A stretch of 6,422 nt of DNA from Burkholderiales bacterium (GCA_020846575.1 JADLDQ010000194.1:1-6422), one strand, 5' to 3'; shown: positions 1-5,400, counted from the first letter of the stretch. A program made the numbers and translations. The notes: generated from the letters alone by a model not told the origin.

Positions 1-1
1 C

Positions 2-472
2 AACGCCTCGCCGTACGACTGGCACGAGCGCAGCCCGCGTGACGGCGACAACCTCTATCTCGCCTCGATCGTGGCGATCCATGCCCGTACCGGCGAGATG
101 GCGTGGTACTACCAGCAGGTGCCGCGCCCGCCGGCCGTGGTCAGCGCGCCCATGCCGCAGCCGCCCGCCCTCGTCGCGACGCCAGCGGAGATCGCGCGCG
201 GTGCAGTACTGTACAACCGCTTCTGCGGCCGGTGTCACTTCTTCGGCCGCGCCGTGCTTCCGGATCTGCGCCGGATGACGCCGGCCACGCATGCGCTGTT
301 CGCCGACATCGTGCTGCGCGGTGCCTTTGCCGCCAAGGGCATGGGGCGCTTCGACGACGTGCTCTCGGCGGCCGACGTGCAGGCCCTTCACGCCTACATC
401 GTGTCCGAGGCTCAGCGCGCCTACACCGCCGAGCAGCAAGCGGTGACCATGGGCGGCGGTGCTGCTCGATAG
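2..472 (+). CDS. PQQ-dependent alcohol dehydrogenase (quinohaemoprotein), 5'-partial and internally deleted, with C-terminal cytochrome c domain
   Basis: The reading frame is open from the window edge. Codons from position 2 give NASPYDWHERSPRDGDNLYL, then SIVAIHARTGEMAWYYQQVP, which matches the part of PQQ-dependent (type II, quinohaemoprotein) alcohol dehydrogenases where the propeller reads GSPW..RSP.GGDNL..SSIVAL...G...WHYQ. In that family roughly 250-300 more propeller residues should follow. Here the frame passes directly into a Pro-rich linker (about 119-180) and then a class I cytochrome c domain with the haem motif CGRCH (about 224-238) and a downstream M in KGMGRF as candidate distal ligand. 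Intact enzymes oxidise alcohols in the periplasm using PQQ and pass electrons through the C-terminal haem. This product lacks most of the propeller and could not be a normal enzyme, though the cytochrome domain could still fold if the protein is exported. The final codons and TAG stop lie inside a tRNA remnant. The true 5' end is outside the window. Confidence 0.8.
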   Translation, partial: NASPYDWHERSPRDGDNLYLASIVAIHARTGEMAWYYQQVPRPPAVVSAPMPQPPALVATPAEIARGAVLYNRFCGRCHFFGRAVLPDLRRMTPATHALFADIVLRGAFAAKGMGRFDDVLSAADVQALHAYIVSEAQRAYTAEQQAVTMGGGAAR

Positions 473-502
473 GGATCGAACCTACGACCTACGCATTACG
501 AA
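458..502 (-). other. tRNA-Thr(CGT) 3'-half remnant, probable integration (att) scar
   Basis: Read on the minus strand, this stretch has a tRNA anticodon loop TTCGTAA (496-502), the stem strand TGCGT, the variable loop AGGTC, and a complete T arm (GTAGG, loop TTCGATC, CCTAT; 469-485). It then has a degenerate acceptor strand ending GCACC. From the loop through the T arm it closely follows tRNA-Thr with anticodon CGT, for example E. coli thrW, a known integration target. The 5' half is absent: the bases beyond 503 do not form a D arm, the anticodon stem no longer pairs fully, and the acceptor has one extra base. This is therefore not a working tRNA. A 3'-terminal tRNA duplicate is the classic product of tyrosine-integrase insertion. 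By that geometry the element would lie to the right (above 503) and the old chromosomal flank to the left. The stop codon of the upstream cytochrome gene (470-472) falls in the T stem. Confidence 0.7.
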
Positions 503-575
503 CGCCCGCCTCCGACGAACCATCATAACCCAAGACTACGGATCAAGAGGTTAGATACTCAAAGCTCGCGGGATA

Positions 576-627
576 CGTTACACAAAGCCACGGTGTCGCG
601 GGGTGGGCGTGTAACAGTCGTGTAACG
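576..627. repeat. GTGTAAC repeats (two direct, one inverted), candidate integrase arm-type sites
   Basis: GTGTAAC occurs at 609-615 and 620-626, 11 bp apart (one helical turn). The inverse GTTACAC is at 577-583, so CGTTACAC (576-583) and GTGTAACG (620-627) form a perfect 8-bp inverted repeat. The cluster lies about 75-125 bp from the tRNA remnant, on the side where the integrated element would be. Tyrosine integrases and excisionases use short repeated arm sites in this position. The function is inferred from place and pattern only. Confidence 0.35.
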
Positions 628-838
628 CGCTAGCCGCCGAGCAGCCTTTCCGCCTCGTTGGCTGTCATGGCGCGGTTGATCTCAAACTCCTTTTATCTAG
701 CAGGAGTGGGTGTGTCCCTCTTTCCTGTGCCCTGCGTCGCGCCTCGAGCGCCTGAAAGTCTTGACTGCCAATCACGAACTCGTAAGTTACTGTCCGAGGG
801 GTTCTGCGCTTTGCCAGCCAATAATGAACGCGCAGCTG

Positions 839-860
839 GCATGCACCTTCCCGTGCACGC
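839..860 (-). terminator. Hairpin downstream of the prohead protease gene
   Basis: On the minus strand the RNA would read GCGUGCAC, a GGGAAG loop, then GUGCAUGC, an 8-bp stem including one G-U pair. It starts about 20 nt after the protease stop codon. No U tract follows, so it is not a canonical intrinsic terminator. It could instead be an mRNA-end stabilising or processing structure. Confidence 0.3.
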
Positions 861-880
861 CGGCCCCGCGCGGCCTACCG

Positions 881-1309
881 TCACGCCTCGCCCGGTGCGT
901 TCGCCCATGCCTTCGCGACCGCCGGATGCCGCCGGAACACGATCTTGGTCGCCCGGTCGAACTGCACGGGATCGGCGAGCGACAGCCCTTCCTCCTTCGC
1001 GACCCTCTCCCGCAGCTCGGCGATCTGCGTGCCGGGATCACCGGCCGCGAACGTCGTCAGCTCGGGATCGGGCCCCGCGAAGCTCGTCGGCCGCGACGGG
1101 CCAGCCGGCTGGCGCGGCAGCGCGACGGCGCAGTCCGTCACGAACTCCGCCCACCGCTCCACGCTCGCCGCCTTGCCGTGCTTCGCAAGGAATCGGTTCT
1201 GCATCGGGATCGTCGCGCGCCCGGCGTCGATATCCTGAGTGATCCGCGCCATCAAGAGCTGCTCGTTCCCCGCAGCGAGCTGCGCGCGTAGTTGTTCCAC
1301 TTCGGTCAT
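881..1309 (-). CDS. Nested in-frame scaffold protein within the protease gene (predicted internal start)
   Basis: Codon 158 of the protease frame is an ATG (1307-1309) preceded by GGAGG at 1320-1324 with a 10-nt spacer. That is a good ribosome site inside the gene. It would give a 142-residue protein beginning MTEVEQLRAQLAAGNEQ, which is the scaffold-like part alone. Several phages make their scaffold this way, from an in-frame start inside the protease gene, as with Nu3 within lambda C and Z within Mu I. The start, its ribosome site and its position at the domain boundary are seen in the sequence. That it is used is inferred. Confidence 0.45.
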   Translation of the reverse strand: MTEVEQLRAQLAAGNEQLLMARITQDIDAGRATIPMQNRFLAKHGKAASVERWAEFVTDCAVALPRQPAGPSRPTSFAGPDPELTTFAAGDPGTQIAELRERVAKEEGLSLADPVQFDRATKIVFRRHPAVAKAWANAPGEA

Positions 1310-1780
1310 GTCCTGCAGTCCTCCGTTGAATGAAAACGCCAGCCGCTCGCGGTACGCGAGGCCGGGCAGGGCGCGCGCGACGAGCTTGTGCAGCCCGTCG
1401 AGCACGTTCACCGCCGGCCGCGCCTGCCCGAGCACCGCGAAGGCGTCGGGCGCCCACCGATAGGTCTCGCCGCCGATCGTCGCGTCGCGCAGCAGCTCGA
1501 TCGAGACGTGCCGCCAGCGCCCCGCCTTGATCTCGCTAACCAGCTCGTCGGGGACCTGCGCGAGGTCCGCGACGATCCGGTCGCCGTCGCGGCGCATCGC
1601 CTCGATCCAGCCCTGCGCGGGGAGATCGTCGCGCATCGAGTGGCCGAGCTTCACCGGGAGCTTCCTCGCGAGCCGCCCCTCGTCGAAGGCGCGCACGATC
1701 TCGTCGAGGTCCGCGTCGTCGAATGCCATTCCGTTCCACTCGCCGGCCGCGAAGACCGGCACGTTCTTGATCGTTGCCAT
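881..1780 (-). CDS. Phage prohead maturation protease with C-terminal scaffold-like region
   Basis: A 299-residue protein starting MATIKNVPVFAAGEWNG. The pattern NVPVFAAGEWNG... PVKLGH (H47) ... GWIE ... GDRIVADLAQVPDELV ... WRHVSIEL (S93) is that of phage head-assembly proteases placed next to the capsid gene in Mu-like and related phages. In these assemblin-type serine proteases the His and Ser at about these places are catalytic. The protease domain spans about residues 1-145. The rest is Ala/Glu/Gln-rich, with a short coiled-coil-like VEQLRAQLAAGNEQLL stretch, and resembles a scaffold segment. The protease digests scaffold and trims head proteins during capsid maturation. The ATG at 1780 was chosen because GGGAGGGG lies just upstream, the family N-terminus starts here, and the upstream gene's TGA overlaps it (TGATG). 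An earlier ATG at 1927 would add a low-complexity Arg/Gly leader. The gene looks intact, but the capsid gene expected next is absent. Confidence 0.8.
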   Translation of the reverse strand: MATIKNVPVFAAGEWNGMAFDDADLDEIVRAFDEGRLARKLPVKLGHSMRDDLPAQGWIEAMRRDGDRIVADLAQVPDELVSEIKAGRWRHVSIELLRDATIGGETYRWAPDAFAVLGQARPAVNVLDGLHKLVARALPGLAYRERLAFSFNGGLQDMTEVEQLRAQLAAGNEQLLMARITQDIDAGRATIPMQNRFLAKHGKAASVERWAEFVTDCAVALPRQPAGPSRPTSFAGPDPELTTFAAGDPGTQIAELRERVAKEEGLSLADPVQFDRATKIVFRRHPAVAKAWANAPGEA

Positions 1781-2000
1781 CAGTCGCCATCCCCTCCCAC
1801 GACCTTGAGTCTCGGCGCCTTCGGCGCGAGGACCTCGCGCCAACGCACCACCTGCGCGTCGATCTCGGCATCCGTCACGTCGAGCGCCTCGAGCGCGTCC
1901 ATCACGATCGATGGCCGCCGCGCCCACACCGTCGCCGGGTCGCCGCCCAACTGCTCAAGTGCCAGCTCCGCCCTTCGCGCAGCCCGCCCAGCGGGCCGCG
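1780..2000 (-). pseudogene. C-terminal remnant of a phage-type gene upstream of the prohead protease, family not recognised
   Basis: The minus-strand frame ending at TGA 1780-1782 encodes a coherent C-terminus of about 63-70 residues from roughly AELALEQLGGDPATVWARRP on to SIVMDALEALDVTDAEIDAQ, a VVRWREVLAPKAPRL stretch and a GGDGD tail. It is mostly amphipathic helix. Its stop overlaps the protease start by one base (TGATG), so the two were translationally coupled in one head-gene operon. Further upstream the frame stays open by chance, but the translation becomes Arg/Ala/Ser-rich and antisense to the carbon-nitrogen hydrolase and transposase sequences. The true 5' part therefore seems to have been removed by whatever joined those segments here. 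The breakpoint is only approximate (1975-2015). By gene order it could be a portal, minor head or morphogenesis protein, but I do not recognise it. Confidence 0.55.
1982..1996. repeat. Perfect 6-bp hairpin at the phage/hydrolase junction, candidate IS91 terminus (terIS side)
   Basis: GCCCGC, loop CCA, GCGGGC: a perfect 6-bp inverted repeat with a 3-nt loop, exactly where phage-like coding sequence gives way to the hydrolase fragment. A second hairpin of the same 6+3+6 shape lies at 3867-3881. They enclose about 1.9 kb, a usual size for an IS91-family element. In such GC-rich DNA a hairpin of this size can occur by chance. Confidence 0.25.
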
Positions 2001-2020
2001 GAATCCGGCGCGCGGAGCGA

Positions 2021-2218
2021 TGGAGGGCGCGGCACAGCGAGATTCGCTCGCAGCGCGCACTGGAGTGCGGCTTCTGGATCCTGAGCTCGGAGGTGGCCGG
2101 GGAGCGCGGCGAGCGCATCTCCTGCGGGCCGACCGCGGTGATCGATCCGCATGGTTTCGTTGTCGCCCGGGTGCCGCTGCTGGAAGAAGGAATGGCGCTG
2201 GCGGAGGTGGATGGATGA
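2021..2218 (+). pseudogene. Carbon-nitrogen hydrolase (nitrilase superfamily), C-terminal fragment
   Basis: The plus-strand frame ending at TGA 2216-2218 encodes RSQRALECGFWILSSEVAG, then ERISCGPTAVIDPHGFVVA, then VPLLEEGMALAEVDG. This is the characteristic C-terminal block of nitrilase-superfamily amidohydrolases, where RA.E...W.LSS.V.G is followed by GPTAVIDP.G.VVA.VP..EEGM..AE. The superfamily hydrolyses nitriles, amides or carbamoyl amides through a Glu-Lys-Cys triad. All three catalytic residues lie in the missing N-terminal three quarters, so this 65-codon piece has no activity. There is no start or ribosome site for it, and the frame upstream is antisense to the phage gene. It ends inside the transposase start region, with TGA overlapping ATGGATGATAG. 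It may be flanking DNA captured by the adjacent IS91-type element. Confidence 0.75.
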
Positions 2219-3612
2219 TAGCCCTCCACCGCGGCGCAGCGACCGGCTGGTGCAACAGCACCTCGAGACCTGGCTGGCACGCCAGTGCGACGCCGACGGC
2301 GCGCCGATCCCGCGCTACGTCGAGCGTGAGCTGCGCGGCTACCTCGAGTGCGGCATCCTCGCCTGCGGCTTCGCCCGCGCCCGTTGCGACACCTGTGGCC
2401 ATGACTTCCTGCTCGCCTTCTCTTGCAAGGGCCGCGGTCTGTGTCCGTCCTGCACCACCCGGCGCATGGCCGAAACCGCTGTCCACCTCGTCGAGCACGT
2501 GTTCCCGCAGGTGCCGGTGCGCCAGTGGGTGATCGCCTTTCCCCGGCGACTGCGCTGCTTCCTGCACCGCGATCCGCCGCTGCTCGGCCAGGTGCGACGC
2601 AGCGTGTTGCGCACGATCGAGTCCGGGCTGCGGCGCTGCTGTCCTCGTGCGCCACCCGGTGCCCGTTGCGGGGCGGTGACGTTCGTGCAGCGCTTCGGCT
2701 CGGCGCTCAATGCCCACACCCATCTGCACTGCTGCCTCACCGACGGAGTGTTCTCGCTCGATGCCGCAGGCGCGCTGCGCTTCCACCCGACCGTCGATCT
2801 CGATCCGGCCGCGATCAGCGCCGTGCAGCAGCGGATCCGCAGCCGGGTGCTGCGCATCGCCGTCCGCCCTGGCGCCCTCACCCCCCAAGTCGCCGCCGAG
2901 CTCGCCCGCTGGGGCCACGGCGGCGGGTTCTCGCTGCACGCCGCCGTGCGCATCGAGGCCGAGGATCGCGCCGGCCTCGAACGGCTGCTGCGCTACTGCG
3001 CCCGACCCGCCTTCGCCAGCGAACGGCTCGCCTGGGACGGATCCGACCAGCCGGTCCGCTACACGCTGAGCAAACCCCTGCCCACCGGCCAGACCGCGCT
3101 CATCCTCGCCCCGCTCGATCTGCTCGACCGGCTCGCCGCCCTGCCCCCCCGCCGCGACGTCACCGGCATCACTACGCCGGCGTGTTCGCCCCGCACGCGG
3201 CGCTGCGCGCCCGCGTCACCGCCTGCGCCGGACAACCGCTGACGGAGTCCGCGTCGGTGACGGTACCGGCACCCGATCGCACACTGCCCGCACCTGCGCG
3301 CCGACGCACCTCGATCCACTGGGCCCGCCTGCTCGCACGGATCTACGAACTCCGCCCGCTCACCTGCCCGCGGCACAGGCCGAGATGCGCCTGATCGCCT
3401 TCCTCACCGAACTAGCCTCGATCCGCACCCTCCTCGCCCACCTCGGCGAACCGATCACCCCGCCAGTGCTCGCCCCGCGCGCCCGCGCCCCGCCCGAACT
3501 CGAGGCCGCAGGGGCCGGGCCATCCGGATCCGCGTTCGATCAGTCACTCCCCTGGGATCCAACCGCCGCACCGCCCGACCCCGGGTTCAGCTTCGATCAG
3601 ACGCCGAACTGA
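2211..3612 (+). pseudogene. IS91-family HUH/Y transposase, frameshifted twice
   Basis: In the first frame (from ATG 2211, MDDSPPPRRSDRLVQQ) the protein shows the N-terminal zinc-binding region (RYVERELRGYLECGILACGF, CDTCGHDF, then CKGRGLCPSC, residues about 36-81). The HUH motif is HTHLH (169-173) and the expected catalytic Tyr is in RYCARPAFASERL (Y262). This is the Y2-transposase family of IS91, which nicks single-stranded DNA in rolling-circle transposition. The frame is lost within a run of seven C (3144-3150). The expected continuation HRHHYAGVFAPHAALRA is in the -1 frame, up to LARIYELRPLTCP. A second -1 shift near 3370-3384 moves the ending AEMRLIAFLTELASIRTLLA to a third frame that stops at 3612. 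Each shift equals loss of one base. The second also replaces the last Cys of the usual CP.CG.EM zinc knuckle. An ATG at 2151 would add 20 unlikely residues. Without frameshift suppression it is inactive. Confidence 0.88.
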
Positions 3613-3884
3613 GCAGCCCTCTACCCCCGTCGCGTCCCTGCCAGCGCCGCGGGTCCCCACCCCGTTGCGCCACGCCGCCGGCAGGAACGAAATTCGTGAG
3701 CGGATGCGCCTCACCCCACCCGCGCAACCCCCGCACGTACCGGGTACGGGCACTCCCCACGACCCGATCGTCGCAAACAGCCTCCCGGCCGCCTCCGGAC
3801 CACATTCAGCGCATTCGAGTTCACGCCTGCACCCGGACAGAAATCAGCGTTTGGACGTCCTATCCCTCGCCTACGAGGCGACCG
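3613..3884. other. Non-coding tail between IS91 transposase and abiEii
   Basis: No gene is supported here. The stretch is C-rich on the plus strand and contains a palindrome CGTACC-G-GGTACG (3736-3748), a short GTGAG...CTCAC repeat near 3696-3715, and the 6-bp hairpin at 3867-3881. This matches the usual long 3' non-coding region of IS91-type elements, which carries oriIS. The abiEii stop codon is at 3885-3887, immediately beyond. Confidence 0.5.
3867..3881 (+). repeat. Perfect 6-bp hairpin next to abiEii, candidate oriIS of the IS91-type element
   Basis: TCGCCT, loop ACG, AGGCGA forms a perfect 6-bp stem. It sits about 255 bp past the transposase and 3 bp before the abiEii stop codon. IS91-family elements replicate from an oriIS with a subterminal palindrome at the 3' side of tnpA, so this is the best placed candidate. 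The exact nick site cannot be assigned. Confidence 0.35.
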
Positions 3885-4739
3885 TCATCGTACGGCCCGG
3901 ATCAACGCCGGCTCCAAGACCAATCGCAGCCGACCCACGATGGCGGCCAGGGGTTCGGGGGCGAGTTCGTTCTTCTTGACGAATGCCTGCCACAGCGCCT
4001 GCCGCGTGGCATCCTGCGCGAATTCATCCGTGAGGCCGACCGGCAGTTCGGTGGGCACCGCCATGCCGCGCCGCTCGAAGGTGGCTTTGATGGCCTGGGC
4101 CAGCAGATCGGCGTCGAGGGTTTCACGCCCCAACAGCACCGACAGGTCGAAGTAGTCCTTCAGTCGCCCGTTCGTCATGCCCAGCAGCGCGATGGCGTGG
4201 AGCTTTTCCGCGACGACGGTGTAGGTCGGGTAGGCTCGAAGCCGGGGCGCAGGCAGGTCGCCCAACAACACCGGGTAGGCCGAATCCACCGGGCCGGGTG
4301 TGACGGCGTCACCGAAGCCGACGTCGATCTGCGTCTTGCAGCGCGCCTTCGCCAGCTCGGCCGCGATAACCACGTGCGCGCCACCGTAGTCTGCTTCCTT
4401 GCGGATTTCCTCGACGGTCACGGAGGCCGGGTCGAAAACGATGCCGTCATCGACGGCGACGGCGGCGATCTCGCGGAAGACCTGCGCCACCGATTCCAGA
4501 TCACTCGCGCCGAAGCCCAACAGGTCGGCATCGCACGTGGCCCGGTGCGGCATGTCGTACCAGAGCGTGAAAAGCAACGCACCCTTGAGCAGAAAGCGAT
4601 CCGCGTGCTCGGACTGGCTCAGGCGGTAGAGGATGCGCTCCAGCGCAAAGCGCACCAGCACCTGATTGAAATCCACGCCCTGCGCTTTGGCGACATTGAG
4701 CAGGCGGGCGCGAACGGAGGCAGCCGGATTCGGACTCAT
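3885..4739 (-). CDS. abiEii: AbiEii toxin, nucleotidyltransferase of a type IV toxin-antitoxin / abortive infection system
   Basis: A 284-residue protein beginning MSPNPAASVRARLLNVAKAQ. It has the AbiEii/AbiGii nucleotidyltransferase pattern: FLLKGALLFTLWYDMPHRAT followed by DAD (G53; acidic pair D70/D72), then VAEKLHAI (K179) and RLKDYFDL (K194-D195). In this family these residues bind the nucleotide and metal, and the enzyme can block growth by modifying RNA (tRNA in studied relatives). In AbiE systems this limits phage spread. The ATG at 4739 was chosen because GGAGG lies 7 nt upstream and it overlaps the antitoxin stop as ATGA. Starting further upstream at 4802 would add 21 residues antisense-like to the antitoxin end. 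The expected Arg in the usual TRDAD is Cys here (T68-C69-D70). The C-terminus ends at the edge of the putative IS91 element, so a few native residues may have been replaced. Confidence 0.88.
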   Translation of the reverse strand: MSPNPAASVRARLLNVAKAQGVDFNQVLVRFALERILYRLSQSEHADRFLLKGALLFTLWYDMPHRATCDADLLGFGASDLESVAQVFREIAAVAVDDGIVFDPASVTVEEIRKEADYGGAHVVIAAELAKARCKTQIDVGFGDAVTPGPVDSAYPVLLGDLPAPRLRAYPTYTVVAEKLHAIALLGMTNGRLKDYFDLSVLLGRETLDADLLAQAIKATFERRGMAVPTELPVGLTDEFAQDATRQALWQAFVKKNELAPEPLAAIVGRLRLVLEPALIRAVR

Positions 4740-5341
4740 TCGATGGCCTCCAGATACGGGCGCATGATGTTGGCGACGCGGCAAATCTTCGCGTAACGCC
4801 ACAGGTCGTCTGCCGATGCGCGGCGTTTGACACGCACTTCCTTCAGCGCTTCCAGCGCCACGTCGAGACCGATCTTGTTGCGGTGCTTGAAGCAGTCCAC
4901 AACCGTCTTGGCCACGCCGTACACCCGCAGCTTCACGCCGTCTCTCAGGTGCTCTTCGATGCCCGCCGTGTAGACGTCGCCCGTCATCTGAACCATCTTG
5001 ATCGGCGGATAGTCAATCCGTGGCACGTGGCTGCCGCGCGGCATGGCGATCCAGACCTGCCGGGGAAGCTGCGTGGTCAGTTCGTGAAATTGCAGGGCCG
5101 TCAGCAGGCAAAACACGGCCTGCGGTACTTTGGTGGCGATCGCCGCCAGACTTTCATTCTCCGAGCCCGGATGGCTGGGCAGGCGGTACAGACCGCGTCC
5201 GACCCTGTCCAGAAGGCCAGCGGCGGTCAGGCGCGTCAGGACGATCCGGGGCGCATCGATGGCGTCCAGATCGCTGGCACGCAGCAGCCCCTTCTGGCTG
5301 GCCAGATCGAGGACGCGCTGGGTGTGGGTGTCGGCGCGCAT
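4736..5341 (-). CDS. abiEi: AbiEi antitoxin, winged-helix transcriptional autorepressor
   Basis: A 201-residue protein. The N-terminal part (about 1-58), with QRVLDLASQKGLLRASDLDA then PRIVLTRLTAAGLLDRVGRG and LYRLP, is the winged-helix domain typical of AbiEi antitoxins. The remainder (LLTALQFHELTTQLP, VWIAMPRGSHVPRID, VYGVAKTVVDCFKHRNKIGL) is the C-terminal AbiEi domain. In characterised type IV systems the antitoxin represses its own promoter and neutralises toxin activity without binding the toxin. It is the first gene of a two-gene operon; its TGA overlaps the toxin ATG by four bases (ATGA), which favours coupled translation with antitoxin made first. The ATG at 5341 gives the expected family N-terminus. 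Its ribosome site is weak: the nearest purine run is GGAA about 12 nt away. A near-identical repeat pair upstream is the likely operator. Confidence 0.88.
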   Translation of the reverse strand: MRADTHTQRVLDLASQKGLLRASDLDAIDAPRIVLTRLTAAGLLDRVGRGLYRLPSHPGSENESLAAIATKVPQAVFCLLTALQFHELTTQLPRQVWIAMPRGSHVPRIDYPPIKMVQMTGDVYTAGIEEHLRDGVKLRVYGVAKTVVDCFKHRNKIGLDVALEALKEVRVKRRASADDLWRYAKICRVANIMRPYLEAIE

Positions 5342-5350
5342 GACTGAAGT

Positions 5351-5372
5351 ATGTTCCGTTTATTCGTTGAAT
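5351..5372. promoter_or_regulatory. Direct repeat R1 upstream of abiEi, candidate AbiEi operator
   Basis: Plus-strand ATGTTCCGTT, one base, ATTCGTT, one base, AAT. It matches the copy at 5463-5484 at 20 of 22 positions. R1 ends 10 bp from the abiEi start codon and touches the putative -10 box, where bound repressor would block transcription. Within it ATTC-GTT-GAAT is a small inverted repeat. AbiEi antitoxins are known to bind paired repeats at their own promoter. Confidence 0.5.
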
Positions 5373-5400
5373 ACAATTTTTCGACGAAATACTAGAACAA
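5371..5400 (-). promoter_or_regulatory. Candidate abiE operon promoter
   Basis: On the minus strand TTGTTC (5395-5400) and TTGTAT (5371-5376) are separated by 18 bp in an AT-rich island that stands out from the GC-rich surroundings. The -10 box borders repeat R1. The boxes are imperfect sigma-70 matches, so the call rests mainly on position, AT content and the repeat. Confidence 0.35.

Larger units (their letters stand above)
503..880. other. Intergenic stretch between att scar and phage gene; no convincing gene
   Basis: Nothing here looks like a full coding sequence on either strand; the open frames have atypical, Arg/Ser/Pro-rich translations. It contains the GTGTAAC repeats (576-627), a 12-codon minus-strand open frame at 630-668 whose tail reads AMTANEAERLLGG before TAG, an AAAAGGAG purine run (687-694, minus strand) 18 nt upstream of that ATG, and a hairpin (839-860) just beyond the protease stop. 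The minus-strand frame through 630-692 stays open only from a TAA at about 692-694 and could be the last codons of a lost gene. Confidence 0.5.
1982..3881 (+). mobile_element. IS91-family insertion sequence (limits tentative)
   Basis: The element is defined by its transposase at 2211-3612. IS91-type elements move by rolling-circle transposition, make no target duplication and have no long terminal inverted repeats. Their ends are short subterminal palindromes, with oriIS downstream of tnpA and terIS upstream. The only symmetrical candidates are hairpins at 1982-1996 and 3867-3881, so the limits given are a best guess. If they are right, the carbon-nitrogen hydrolase fragment lies inside the element. 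If the left end is instead close to 2211, the fragment is flanking DNA. I could not identify the GTTC- or CTTG-type target tetranucleotide directly next to either hairpin. Confidence 0.45.

Noticed and set aside
503..540. Complete tRNA-Thr gene including the 5' half
   Set aside because: No D arm or acceptor 5' strand can be found on the minus strand beyond the anticodon loop, and the anticodon stem pairing is already broken.
658..1291. Plus-strand open frames of about 190 codons
   Set aside because: Their Arg/Pro/Ser-rich translations lack domains, and most of their length is antisense to the protease.
1781..1927. Longer N-terminus for the prohead protease from an ATG at 1927
   Set aside because: The extra 49 residues are Arg/Gly/Ala-rich, unlike the family, and are the out-of-frame shadow of the upstream phage gene. 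The ATG at 1780 has a strong ribosome site and a TGATG overlap.
1388..2020. Plus-strand frame upstream of the hydrolase fragment as its N-terminal part
   Set aside because: Before 2021 the translation shows no nitrilase features and is antisense to the phage genes. The catalytic Glu, Lys and Cys regions are absent.
1902..2939. Long minus-strand open frame of 345 codons opposite the transposase
   Set aside because: It is the GC-rich shadow of the IS91 transposase, which carries the HUH and zinc-knuckle motifs on the plus strand.
3696..4796. Long plus-strand open frame of 366 codons
   Set aside because: It is antisense to abiEii, which has clear family motifs, a ribosome site and operon coupling. 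The plus-strand translation has no recognisable domain.
4740..4802. AbiEii start at 4802
   Set aside because: It lies well inside abiEi, lacks a ribosome site and would add residues not typical of the family. The ATG at 4739 has GGAGG at 7 nt.
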